Assembly: GCA_029448655.1 (NCBI GenBank)
Contig: JACCLO010000001.1
Span: forward strand, 1,240,001-1,304,000
Source of the DNA: Wolfiporia cocos
Taxonomy: Eukaryota; Basidiomycota; Agaricomycetes; Polyporales; Phaeolaceae
Direction: 5' to 3'
DNA length: 64,000 nucleotides
The notes under the pieces are model-generated. The model searched no databases and was not told the DNA's origin. It worked only from the letters and a program-made list of their open reading frames with translations. Numbering within the stretch: position 1 is the stretch's first letter; each line of letters starts with the position of its first letter. Shown here piece by piece: positions 10,871 through 21,040 of this stretch. A program made the translations under genes and the position numbers.

Positions 10871-12184
10871 ATGACGCTGGCAAAACCCGTGAAATGCAAC
10901 GCATTAATCAACTCAGGAGCAATGTCAAACCTGATCCACAGCAGAGTGGTAGAAAAATACAAGGTGCCCACACAACCCTTGAAGAACCCGATCATTGTCA
11001 AGAACATTGACGGGACAGAAAACAAGGACGGACAAATAGATTGAGAAGCCACCATACTCCTACGATACCCAAAAACCCAGAAGACACGGAAGGTCCGATT
11101 CCTAGTAGGATCGATCGGCACAGAAAATATGATCTTAGGGTATGGATGGCTGAAAGACGAAAACCCCACCATCGACGTACGATCGGTACTAGGGGCAGAA
11201 GAAAGAAAACAGGAAACCACAATCCATATGGATACAGTAGAGATGGTGGTTTCCCCGGAAGGAAAAATTCCAACAAGAGGAACCCAAGAAGCGGCGGGGT
11301 ACGACCTTTACACGGCGGAAGAAACCGAGATCCCAGCAGGGGGATGGAAACTTATCTCCACAGGAGTAAGAATGAAGATCCCAAAAGGATCGTATGGGAG
11401 GTTGGCCGGACGATCAGGCAACACCCTCCGACACGGATTGGTAGTGCAAGCTGGAGTAATAGACTCAGACTATCGCGGAGACGTTGGAGCCATTGTCTTC
11501 AATTATTCAGACAAGGCACACAGAATTATCCCGGGCATGCGCATTGCCCAGATAATATTTGAACGACACCTGACCCCCGACATTGTAGAAGTCGGAGATC
11601 TCGACGAGACAGAACGGGGAGAGAAAGGCTTTGGATCTACAGACCAACCGGAAGAAACGTCTCAACGACTCTATACTCCCGAAGAATATGAAGCGATCCG
11701 ACGCTTTGCAAAAAGCACTCCTAAACTCATAGGGAAGAAAGGAGAGATGCGAAGGAAGTTTCGAACAAAAACACAAATCATCAATGCTGTCAGGAAAGCG
11801 TTAACGAAATCCCAGGAGTTCGCGCAGAAAACCCCCGAACCAGAACGAACGATCGAGGAGATGGTCCCGAAACACCTGTTGGACTTCGTCAAGGTGTTCA
11901 GCAAGGAGTCCGCGGCAGCGTTCCCCCCGTCGAGACCATGGGACCACGCGATTGAATTAAAACCCGACTTCGTGCCAAGAGACTGCAAGGTCTACGCACT
12001 ATCACCAAGAGAACAACAGGCGATGGACGAATTCCTGAAAGAAAATCTGACTAAGGGATTCATAGTCCCTTCAAAATCCCCGATGGCGTCACCCTTCTTT
12101 TTCGTCCCAAAGAAAGACAATGGCCTACGGCCATGTCAAGATTATCGATATCTAAACGAATGGACAATAAAGAACGTCTATCCC
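10871..12184 (+). pseudogene. pol: Gy1-A pol 5' part: protease, dUTPase, start of RT
   Basis: It matches the first part of copy C pol. The protease active-site Asp-Ser-Gly reads Asn-Ser-Gly (AAC at 10910-10912), a CpG G-to-A change that should abolish cleavage. A TGA at 11042-11044 replaces CGA, again at CpG. A 21-nt in-frame deletion between short direct repeats removes seven residues of the '[10 protein letters not shown]' stretch near 11175. The dUTPase domain downstream is complete, with all five motifs readable. The sequence breaks at 12184 shortly after '[14 protein letters not shown]' of RT, where copy C continues PLPLISELL. Confidence 0.88.
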
Positions 12185-12353
12185 CATGCAATGGCTAGGA
12201 TTTTACATTGACTCACACCTCACCTTTCACAAACACATACACACATGTGCACATTTTTCTCTCACCACCACATATGCACTACACCAACTCATCCCCTCCA
12301 CTTGAGGCCTCCATGTTCAAGCTGTTCATCACCTCTACATTGCCACTATTCTC

Positions 12354-12969
12354 TATCACAAGACTCACCCAGGGTGAGGGACCCTATCCCTGCCAAGTGT
12401 TAGGCAAGGGATAGAACTCAGAGGATGTGCTCATGTCACTATGAGCAGAGGTCACCTTCTAGGTACAAGCCAAGAAGCAGAGTGGGTGTCACACAGAGTA
12501 GAGGTCAAGGGGCCAGCTTAGGCCCAAATGACAATCATAGGCTAAGATCCTAGTGACCTTGCCATGGGTCATATATACATGAAGGTCAGGTGTAACTACT
12601 GGGTAAATACCTGCCCTAAGGTCATGGTCTGTGCACAGCCCTAATGGCGTTGCTATGACCAGGCATAAGCTGTATAAGCCCGAGCCAGTAATGGCCGGGC
12701 TGATGAGTCATTGCCCTAGCATCACAGATGCTGTGCATAGATATATCATTGTAGGTCAGGTGCCACATGTGGTCACCTGCCTATGCATCGTGGTCATGTG
12801 CTACCTATCTGCGCATGTACCCAAGGCCCTACATTGCCAATAAAGGGGGTGAGGGCTGGCGCTAAGCCTTAAGGGCTTTAAGGGGGCACCCTTGGGCCCG
12901 TATTGTAGGGGATAGCCATGTAATTGGCGTAAGTAGAGAGGAAAGTGAGAAACATACTTTCTTGTGACA
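12354..12969 (+). repeat. L4 solo LTR (TA...CA termini)
   Basis: Starts TATCACAAGA, ends TCTTGTGACA, 616 bp, flanked by TTCTC (12349-12353 and 12970-12974). It splits the LINE RT region. TATA box 'catatatacatg' lies near 12571. The second L4 copy (49539) shows the same unusual TA start. Confidence 0.88.
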
Positions 12970-13387
12970 TTCTCCCCATCATGACCTACAGAGCTCCCCT
13001 ATATTTCCTCAGTAACCACCAACAAAAACTCATTCAATCCTTCAACTGCACACAGAACCAATACTTGACCATCATCCTCAGTGTCTTCTATCCACCCCAA
13101 TCGACTCTCAAGAACACCTCACCACTATCCTCCCCTTCCACATCACACTCCAACACATTGTCAACCAATACACCATCCACACTCGTACTCTCCCTTCCAC
13201 CTCTCAAATCCACCTATGTAGATACACTAACACACAATAACCATATCCCCTTACAATACCAACCATCAACAATACCTACCCTTTTACTACACTCATTACT
13301 TACATCCATCACTTACTACCGTACCACACTGGGATCATTGACCCTTTTCTACAGGCTCCCTGGGATTTTCAACCTCAGTGGGGCACA

Positions 13388-13925
13388 AGTTATGGATCAA
13401 ATATCCATTCAGCATGAATAACTAAGTCAAGTTACTCAGCGTATCGAATAGTGCACTACTCACAGGACTCTGCAGAGTCAGAGTGTCAATACACAAGCTG
13501 CAGGCTTAATTGCTCAAGCCTTTGAGAACGAGTATAAGATCCTTGTAATTCAACAAGGTCAAGCTGAGGAACTCAACCAGTATGTACATCAGGTTTTATA
13601 CTACAATTCATTAACCAGGGTCATAGTGTCCTTGGTACTGCTACTATTAAGTCTGTCAAGCTAACATTCTAAGTAATAAAGGAGAAGTGTTGTGGTTGAG
13701 CGCAACAAGGGATGAAATGGAGAAGACACATAGTTAGGCATACAATATTAGCTAGAATGTGATGAGATGGGGCATCATGGGTACAGGGTTGTTATACATG
13801 AAACAGGGCCTATGGTTGAGTGGAGGCCCCTAAATAGAGTGCACAGGTGAGGCAGTTGAACACTAAGTCCTCATACACAATGAGGTGTCAAAAGATATTT
13901 GAGTGTACCTGTAGAAATCGTAACA
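13388..13925 (-). repeat. Gy2 solo LTR, antisense
   Basis: 538 bp with mutated outer end (AGTTATGG instead of TGTTACGG) and ATCGTAACA at the other end; target duplication GCACA at 13383-13387 and 13926-13930. It lies inside the LINE. The sense direction is inferred from the TATA and AGCTCGACCTT-type motif, which read on the minus strand. Confidence 0.88.
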
Positions 13926-14368
13926 GCACATGTCTTCAATGGGATTCAATCACACAGTGAACAATGAAGAAGAAATGCCAGGACCACCTCACACACATGA
14001 GACATCTCCTCAATCTCATCATGACTGATTCCACCCAACTTGCCATCTTCACAGATGGCTCTAGCAGCACTCCACAATACTGACAGAAAACTCACACTGG
14101 CACAGCTTTCCTAATCACACACATTGGCACAGTTATCTACCAATGCCTCTTTGACATGGGTGCCAGAGCCACCTCCTATGATGCTGAAATACATGCAGCC
14201 TCTAGTGCCACATGGCATCTATACTCACTCCTCACCTCACACTCCCATCACACCACCCATATACACTTTTTCATTGACAATACTACTGTCATCGACAGAA
14301 TCTATGACACATCAAAACACCCAGCCCAACTCAACAGTGAACTCTTCCACAAGTCCATCAATTAAATC

Positions 14369-14926
14369 TGTCACATATTTGCTCTGTGGCATTGCCCTGC
14401 TACTTTTTACAGGGTTTCTGGCCTTCAGCGGCCCCTTCTACCTAAGTAGCACCTCCTGTCTCTTTAGCTGCACATCTAATTAGTAGATTATGACAAGATA
14501 AGATGTACATGCATGATCATGGGTGCACATGCCTCTCCATTACACTTACAGTCTGACACATGGACTCGGCCCGCTTACATACAGTACTACATAGTTACAG
14601 TTATGTCCTCGTGCACGTTTTGGCATAGGCCACACTTGAACCTCATACTTCAGGGTAGTACTTACATGTTCACTGCACTGCCTGTATTTAGTGTTGTAGG
14701 AACTGGGGCTTACTCCCCAGTTTTAGTATCCTCAACATTGGGCAAGCAAGGCCCCCTTCTCTGCTGCTCTGTGTGTGCCTGCTCTGCCTCTGCTCCTCAC
14801 CTCACTCATCTGGTACCAGCACCGCTAGTCCACTCTATGAATGACTAGGACCTGGGATTCATGCTAGTCAGTGTGGTTTAGGGGTTCCCCAGCAGGGCTG
14901 GTCCCACAGTCAGTGAGACTGTGTCA
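14369..14926 (+). repeat. L3 solo LTR
   Basis: TGTCACATAT...ACTGTGTCA, 558 bp, target duplication AAATC at 14364-14368 and 14927-14931. It interrupts the LINE RNase H domain between the FIDNTT and HADTLAK motifs. It carries the hairpin CTGGGG/CCCCAG at 14703-14720, shared with the repeat at 1611-2120. Confidence 0.88.
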
Positions 14927-15184
14927 AAATCCTCAGCACATACCCCAACATCAACATCACCCTCCACTGGTGTCCTAGCCACCAAGGGATTCCTGGCAAC
15001 AAACATGCTGACACATTAGCCAAATCAGCCATCCTCATCCCCACCCACATTCCACCAACCATCACTTGGCTATGCTCCACTGAATGACATTGAGCTCTAA
15101 TCTGGTGGCAGCAACACTGGATCTCTAAAAACCGCATAAGCTCTTCGAGATATGCATTGACCACTCTCCCATCATACTTGCTCC

Positions 15185-15734
15185 TGTTACAGTCTATGCA
15201 GGACGTATTGATTTTTCCTCTCTGACACCTCACTGAACAATGGGACTTAGCATTCAACTGCTTCACTGTGTGCTTTATTCTGGGGATCCCCATGCAAATA
15301 GAGACCCCATTTCATGTATAACACCCTATGCCCACAGCTTCCAGTTGTATCACGTTCTAGTGTGTATTCTGTGTCTAACCACAGGTGTTCTCATGTTTCA
15401 GCTCTTGTTGCATTCAACTGCAACAATTCTTATCTGACTACTTAGCATGCCAGCCTTATGGACTTAATGGTAGTAGTATCAAGGACACTGTGACCCCGTC
15501 AATAATAGCAGTATATAATCCAATGTATATACTGACCAAGTTCCTTAGCTCGACCTTGTTGAACTACAAGGATCCTATACTCATTCTTGAAGCTTAGGAA
15601 ACTAAGTCCTCACTTGTATATCAAAGCTCTGACTCTTCGGTACCAACCCTCAGAGTTCAACTAGTAGTGCACTACTTGACTCGCTAAGTAACTCGCTCTA
15701 GCTATTTAGCTGAACAGATATTCAATCCATAACA
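15185..15734 (+). repeat. Gy2 solo LTR, sense
   Basis: TGTTACAG...ATCCATAACA, 550 bp, target duplication GCTCC at 15180-15184 and 15735-15739. TATATAA (15512-15518) is followed 35 nt later by AGCTCGACCTT (15547-15557), the same spacing and 11-mer as in Gy1 LTRs. Confidence 0.88.
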
Positions 15735-15908
15735 GCTCCACCCTGTCCTTTGCAAATTAACCTGAACTAGACATATTCAATCTTGACTCTTACAATGCAT
15801 CACTGGACATGCCTTCATTGGTGAATACTACCATCATTTCATCCCTACCAAACCAATCACATGTCCTTGCAACAATGTCACTGTACAAACCCAATGACAT
15901 GTCATTCT

Positions 15909-16448
15909 TGTTACGGAACGAATATCCATTCGGTGTGAATAACCGAGTCGAGTTACTCAGCATTCCAAGTAGTGCACTACTCGTTGGACTCTGCAAAGTC
16001 GGAGTGTCGATATACAAGCTGCAGGCTTAATTGCTCAAGCCCTTGAGAATGAGTATAAGATCCTTGTAATTCAACAAGGTTGAGCTGAGGAACTCGATTG
16101 GTATTTACATCAGGTTATATACTGCGATTCGTTAATCGGGGTCATAGTGTCCTTGGTACTGCTACTATTAAGTCCGTCAAGCTAACGATATAAGTAATAA
16201 GGGAGAAGTGTTGCGGTTGAGCACAACAAGGGATGAAACATAGAACTACTGTGGTTAGACACAGAATATCAGCTAGAACGTGATACGAACACGGAGAGTG
16301 GGCATAGGGTTGTTATACATGAAACAGGGCCTATGGTTGAGCGGAGGTCCTTAGAAATAGAGCGCGCAATGTAGCGGTTGAACGCTAAGTCCTCTTTCAC
16401 GATGAGGCATCTCCGGGATATTCGAGTGTACCTATAGAAATCGTAACA
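15909..16448 (-). repeat. Gy2 solo LTR, antisense
   Basis: TGTTACGG...ATCGTAACA, 540 bp, target duplication ATTCT at 15904-15908 and 16449-16453. It splits the C-terminal Cys-containing part of the LINE protein. Confidence 0.9.
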
Positions 16449-16669
16449 ATTCTCCACTGCCCTATACAAGACCACACCAGATACATTCTCTGCCATGCAT
16501 CACCATCCCTACAACTATCCTTCCTCCTTGGTACCATCCATAGCTAGCAGGCACTTGTATCCTTCTTCAAACAGTCCTGTACTTTCCTCAAGCAAGACAT
16601 CCCACTGATTGTATTTGACCCTGGGTAAGCCTTTCCCTCTGCCATTATCAGCACCCACCATGACCAATC

Positions 16670-16746
16670 TGTTGGAATAAACCAGCAGGGGCATACCAGT
16701 ACTCCACCGTGGAGTAGTGGTATGCCCCTGCTGGTTTATTCCAACA
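16670..16746. mobile_element. 77-bp palindromic micro-element with LTR-like ends
   Basis: Two 38-bp arms (16670-16707 and 16709-16746) are reverse complements with one mismatch, around a single central C (16708). The ends are TGTTGGAATAAACC and GGTTTATTCCAACA, flanked by a perfect 5-bp duplication CAATC (16665-16669 and 16747-16751). TG..CA ends plus a 5-bp duplication suggest retroviral-type integrase. The TGTTGGAAT terminus resembles Ty1/copia-type LTR ends. Almost the whole unit is one hairpin, unlike any normal LTR. Confidence 0.85.
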
Positions 16747-17075
16747 CAATCTACAATACATAACCAAGTATGACCCATAACACTGCCCTACTCATTACCA
16801 TGGCACTTTTTACTTCCAATGTAGCTCTAGTTAGCTGCCACACATGTACATAGATTACTGACTGTGGGGTATAAATGGTTCTCTCTTCCCCACTTAGCAA
16901 CTGCTCCCAAGCCAAAGAGATCAAGTTGGCACCCTACTCTATCAGCTTGGCAAGAAGCAGACTCAATAGTCACACCATCAGGCTGTAGTGCCCTGAAGGA
17001 AGCCACCACATGTCTGTCCTCAGCCTTGGAGGTCCTTATCCATGCCACCCACATGGAAACCGGCATCATGCTATG
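16747..17075. other. unassigned
   Basis: Follows the LINE end; possibly part of an older element that continues at 18712 after the Gy2 LTR insertion. No motif recognised on either strand. Confidence 0.3.
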
Positions 17076-18711
17076 TGTTATGATTTCTACAGGTACACTC
17101 AGTTTATCCCGTTGACACCTCACTAGGTATGAGGACTTGGTGTTCAACCACTTTATTGCATGCTCAATTCTAGGGGGCCTCCACTCAACTGTAGGCCCTT
17201 TTTCATGTACAACAGCTGACACAGATCAGTCTGTGGGACTCACCATCTACCCATAGTGGGGAGGGATAGTAAGATAGACTAATCAAGTGCAGCAGGAGTG
17301 AGATGCTTCTACGGCGAATGCCGAGAAGAATAGAACTAAGGTAAAGAGTGTCAAGCTCCTACAATATATACATGCGTGGAATAGGTCATGTGCTACTGTA
17401 TAGTACATACCTAAGAAGGAACGTGGGCTTGGTTGTCATGAGGTGACCAAGATACATGCGCTACTCTATAAAGGCCGTGACTCGCCGGTAATGGCCGAGC
17501 CAATGGTAAAAGACATAGCATGTGGTTCCACCATGAGGTGGTCATGAACATGTGGGCGCAGCCCGGGTATAGACAAGGCCGGTGTGCCGGTACCTTGAGG
17601 GTGATCCGCCATTGAGCAGGATTTGTAAGATGACTCAGCGTAGCGCCGAGACATCTATGCTATTGGACGGACCTAGTGTCATTACTAAGGTGCGTTGTCA
17701 TAGACATGTGTTATCGACCGGACCATATGGTAACCGGTGACAACGAGGTGGCCTAGGGCTGGGGGTTGGACTTTGCCGAGAGGCTAGAAGCCTGGGACTC
17801 TGCAAGTGCTGGAGCCCATTGGTAACCGGTGTAAGCTGGACCAGTAGCATTAATAGCGTAGTGCTATTATTATGCCATGGCACCATTCTGTTGTAAGGAT
17901 GGCGCGACGTATGACATCATCTTCTGATAGAACAATGATGTAACAGTCTAGCTTGTAAGGCTGGACCGGTTGACGTAGCGATGACGTAGCTAAGTCTGGA
18001 CTATGATGCAATACCGTAGCTAGGATAGCTGATGGTGACGTTGCCATGATGTCATGAGTCTGGGCTGGAGCCGTGATGGCTGTAGCTATGACGTTGAGAT
18101 GATATAGAAGTCCTGACTAGCGTGTTATGTGTAGTCATAGGAGCTTAGTAGCGTGTCATTACGTTATGTAAGCTATAAGGCTGTGTTAGGACCTTATCGT
18201 GTGGCAATATGGGATAAGTCCTGGATAACTTGTACGTAGACGTATAAATCCCAGATAAAATGCCAAAACTAGCGGAAAAATGCTTGTCCCAGATAAATCT
18301 GTGACAACAGCCCTATGCCCATAGTCTGTCCCCCCATCTCGTTCTAGCTGATATCGTATGTCCAACCATACATCTTCCATGTTTCATCCCTTGTTGCATG
18401 CAACCACAACCCTTCTCCTTTGTTACTTATGTCGTTAGCCCAACAGACTTAATGGTAGCAGTACCAAGGACACTATGACCCTGATTAACGAATCATAGTA
18501 TAAAACCCGATGTAACTACCAGCCGAGTTCCTCAGCTCGACCTTCTTGAATTACAAGGATCTTATACTCGTTCTCAAAGGCTTGAGCAATTAAGCCTGCA
18601 GCTTGTATATTGACACTCCGACTCTGCAGAGTCCGACGAGTAGTGCACTACTTGATACACTGAGTAACTTGACTTAGTTATTCGCGCTGAATGGATATTT
18701 GATCTGCAACA
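17076..18711 (+). repeat. Gy2 solo LTR, sense, split by an L5 solo LTR
   Basis: Gy2 parts are 17076-17216 and 18312-18711 (541 bp together). Outer target duplication CTATG is at 17071-17075 and 18712-18716. TATAAAA at 18499 is followed 35 nt later by AGCTCGACCTT at 18534-18544. Confidence 0.87.
17217..18306 (+). repeat. L5 solo LTR nested in a Gy2 LTR
   Basis: TGACACAGAT...ATCTGTGACA, 1090 bp, target duplication ACAGC at 17212-17216 and 18307-18311. It is diverged from the L5 LTRs at 2591/7559, so it is older. It contains GCCGGTAATGGC at 17484-17495. Confidence 0.88.
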
Positions 18712-18716
18712 CTATG

Positions 18717-20261
18717 TGACAACATCTCTGCCATTCTGTATGACATTTGGGATGTTTGAATGATGATGTTATAGAGATAACACACTTTGGACACATAGAG
18801 GGCTTCAGCATGGAGGACGACCACATCAAGCATACCTAGATCTCTGCCTCAACTGTGTCCTTATTGCCCTTGCTACTTACCTGAATAAACACCAATCCAG
18901 TCACTTCCACAACTCTGCATCACATCATGAGAAAGCATTCAACTGCATAGTTAGACCTGGCATCATCTTCTCTTTGTGGCTAACATTCAGGCATGTAGTG
19001 GGCAGTTTGCAAGCAATGCATAGAATAATAGTGCAAGTGGCTGCCATCTTGGCAACAGCTTGTTGAAAAACCTCATACGTGCATGAGTGCCTGTGTCAGG
19101 CAGGATGTGCACAGACAGGAAGATCTCCTATGCACTGACTCAGATGCCCTTGGCACTGCAAAGCTCCATGTCAAGATTGATGATACTCGACGATGTGCCA
19201 GTCGGATAGTTTGTGAACGGGTCAGGTGGGTGAGCAGCAGGCTTTGCAAAGGACACACAACAGAAGGCAAAAGCAAAGGCAGCAGCGGTGTTGCTGCTCT
19301 CTTGCCTGATGAGTCTTGAACTGACATTGCACATGAAAGCTGCATTCGTCATTGGTGAGCAATCCATGACTACCATCATCATTGGGTATCCAGCTAGCGA
19401 GATGGGGAAGCAAGAGGGGAGACCACAGCGAGGAAAAGGGGAAGCAGAGGAGGAGAAAGCGAAATGAAGAGATAGCCGGTGCACTAGCTCGACGCTCCAT
19501 CTCACCATGCCCATCCATAAATTTGCGTCGCAGCCCACGTACATGCTGCAGCCATGAGCTGGATGCACGTGCCTTGTGTGAAGGAAGGCGAGCGGTAGTA
19601 AGCAGCAGGCTGTATGAGAGAGAGACGTGACACTTCCAAACGTGAGGAAGAGCGTTATGCTAGAGCCACTCCAAATTGACCAGATTGCGTCCCTTCGGAA
19701 TGGTTCTGACCATTTATTATGGGAGCATGCCATGTATAATATCATGGAGATAGTGCTGAGATGTAACAAATCGGTACTCATATAGGAAGGTGTACAGTCA
19801 ATTAATGTATCTGTACCTGATCACATTGATGGACTGATGCTGGCGGCGACGACCGCGCATGTTCGTGACTGGCATAGTCCGGCGATCGACGTGGGTGTTG
19901 AAACGTTGATGTCCCATTGGACCGTGGCGGCTATCACTTGAAGTGCACGCTCAAGCTCAGCTTCATTGTCCGAAGAAGTGGCGCGGCGCTTCAGCCACCG
20001 CGGAGTTTCAAAAGGCCATGCAAACCGTGTGGGACATTAACCTCAAGTCGTAGTCGCGCTCGGTAGAGTGCACGACTTGCGCATTGCCCACAAATTGCGC
20101 TGATGTACGGCCGCATCAGAGAGGTGCAATTGGCAGTAGTGGCGAGCGGCGGCAGTGAATGTCAACTTGAGGACTTGCTGTACACTGTTTCAACGGCGTC
20201 GAGACCGTTGCGACAAGGGACAGCACTGCGGATCGAATGTGCCAATCTGAACAGTCAAGTG
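18717..20261. other. unassigned, possible decayed host sequence
   Basis: 19590-19700 resembles 26250-26420 ('gcggtagta', then 'gccactcc.aattgacc'), the spacer between the WBP4-like and R3H-associated pseudogenes, so part of this belongs to the duplicated locus. A 213-codon minus frame at 19140-19781 shows no recognisable domain and I do not call it. 19800-20100 holds nothing I recognise. Confidence 0.35.
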
Positions 20262-20504
20262 CTACACACCATTCTCCTTGCGGCGGACCCGGCGCTTGCC
20301 CTCCTTATCATTCCGACGATTGCGCTTGGGCACAGCGGGGACAGCGACCCTGTCGCCAAGAGCGGGGAGGAGATGGGCGAAGCGGTCGGAGAGGCCGGGG
20401 GTGCGCAGGATGGCGGGGAAGGACATCGGCACTGGCCCCTCAGTCAGTGCAGCGGGAGCGGGCGCAGTGGGCTGGACAGAGACGGCGGTGGCGGTAGCGT
20501 CCAT
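20262..20504 (-). pseudogene. N-terminal exon fragment of an R3H-associated-domain protein (copy 1)
   Basis: The minus-strand frame from ATG at 20504 reads MDATATAVSV..., MSFPAILRTPGLSDRFAHLL and KRNRRNDKEGKRRVRRKEN. That order is typical of the N-terminus of basidiomycete R3H-associated N-terminal domain proteins, as far as I recall the family. No continuation of the protein is found downstream (below 20262), so it is an orphan first exon. The paralogous copy at 26437-27639 keeps the later exons. Confidence 0.55.
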
Positions 20505-20599
20505 GGCGGTGAGAGCACACATGGCAGAGGCAGCCGGGCGCAGGCAACGGCGAACAGCTGGCGCAAGCTTAATCTCTAGTGGCGTCCGCTTCCGATCAC

Positions 20600-20900
20600 A
20601 TCAATCTCGCTCGATCACGCGAGAGTGACATCGCGCATAGCGATGCGCGTCGACAGCGAAATCAACGATTGCATCTTGTGGCACCATCGTCAACGAGGTT
20701 CAATTCTGCAAAACGACAACAAAGCGAGTCAATTCCCGAGTCACAGCGAGGACCGCGTTCGGCTAGCAATGAGCCATGCTCTCGGCGGCTCACATGAGGA
20801 TGCGTTCGTCCAAACTCCAAGACTTATCTGATGTAGTGATTCAGAGAATGATGCATCCTGTGTCAATCAGTGATGAGATATCTTGGTGTAATCGACTGAT
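20600..20900 (+). repeat. 5' module P, copy 1 (upstream of DUF6533 copy 1)
   Basis: Shares with four other places the blocks 'cgctcgatcacgcg', 'gtcgacagcg', 'atcttgtggca', 'gtcaacgagg', 'gccatgctctcggcggctca' and 'tgatgagatatctt'. Position just upstream of DUF6533 genes suggests it is the duplicated promoter and 5' flank. Confidence 0.6.
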
Positions 20901-21040
20901 TTCCTATCGTATGAGGCCGTAGCAATATCTCTAGCAATTAACCGAGTACAGGATCAGACCTCATATATATATATGAGCTTTCGCCTGTGTCATATTTTTC
21001 TGCTGCACTGCAACCCTTCCAGTAGTCCTGTGCTGACGAA

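Larger units (their letters stand above)
2128..12184 (+). mobile_element. Gy1 Ty3/gypsy chromovirus copy A, 3'-truncated, split by an L5 element
   Basis: Segments are 5' LTR 2128-2590 plus 8660-8904 (463+245=708 bp, the Gy1 LTR length), a leader with the primer site at 8906, gag from 8951 and pol from 10871. It stops inside the RT region at 12184, where LINE sequence begins abruptly. No 3' LTR is present, so a deletion or rearrangement removed RT, RNase H, integrase and chromodomain. The 5' LTR was later split by the L5 element at 2591-8654. Copy A carries more lesions than B or C, so it is probably the oldest Gy1 copy here. Confidence 0.9.
12185..16628 (+). pseudogene. Tad-like LINE 3' half (RT C-terminus plus RNase H), cut by five solo LTRs
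   Basis: LINE segments are 12185-12353, 12970-13387, 13926-14368, 14927-15184, 15735-15908 and 16449-16628. Read together they give a reverse-transcriptase C-terminal region ([16 protein letters not shown]..., then TYRAPLYFLSNHQQKLIQSF), an RNase H domain (TDGS at about 14052, YDAEIHAAS at about 14178, the FIDNTT aspartate at about 14277, then CPSHQGIPGNKHADTLAK at about 14970), and the C-terminal GHAFIGEYYHHFIPTKPITCPC block (about 15800) ending LLGTIHS*QALVSFFKQS. Several in-frame stops and shifts show it is dead. RNase H in this position is known from fungal Tad-group LINEs. The 5' half is missing at the junction with Gy1-A. Confidence 0.8.

Noticed and set aside
12170..12200. A target duplication marking insertion of the LINE into Gy1-A
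   Set aside because: The junction shows neither an intact LINE 5' end nor a repeated flank; deletion or recombination is more likely.
19140..19781. 213-codon minus-strand frame as a gene
   Set aside because: Cys/Ser/Pro-rich without domain, partly overlapping a spacer shared with other duplicated units; likely chance.
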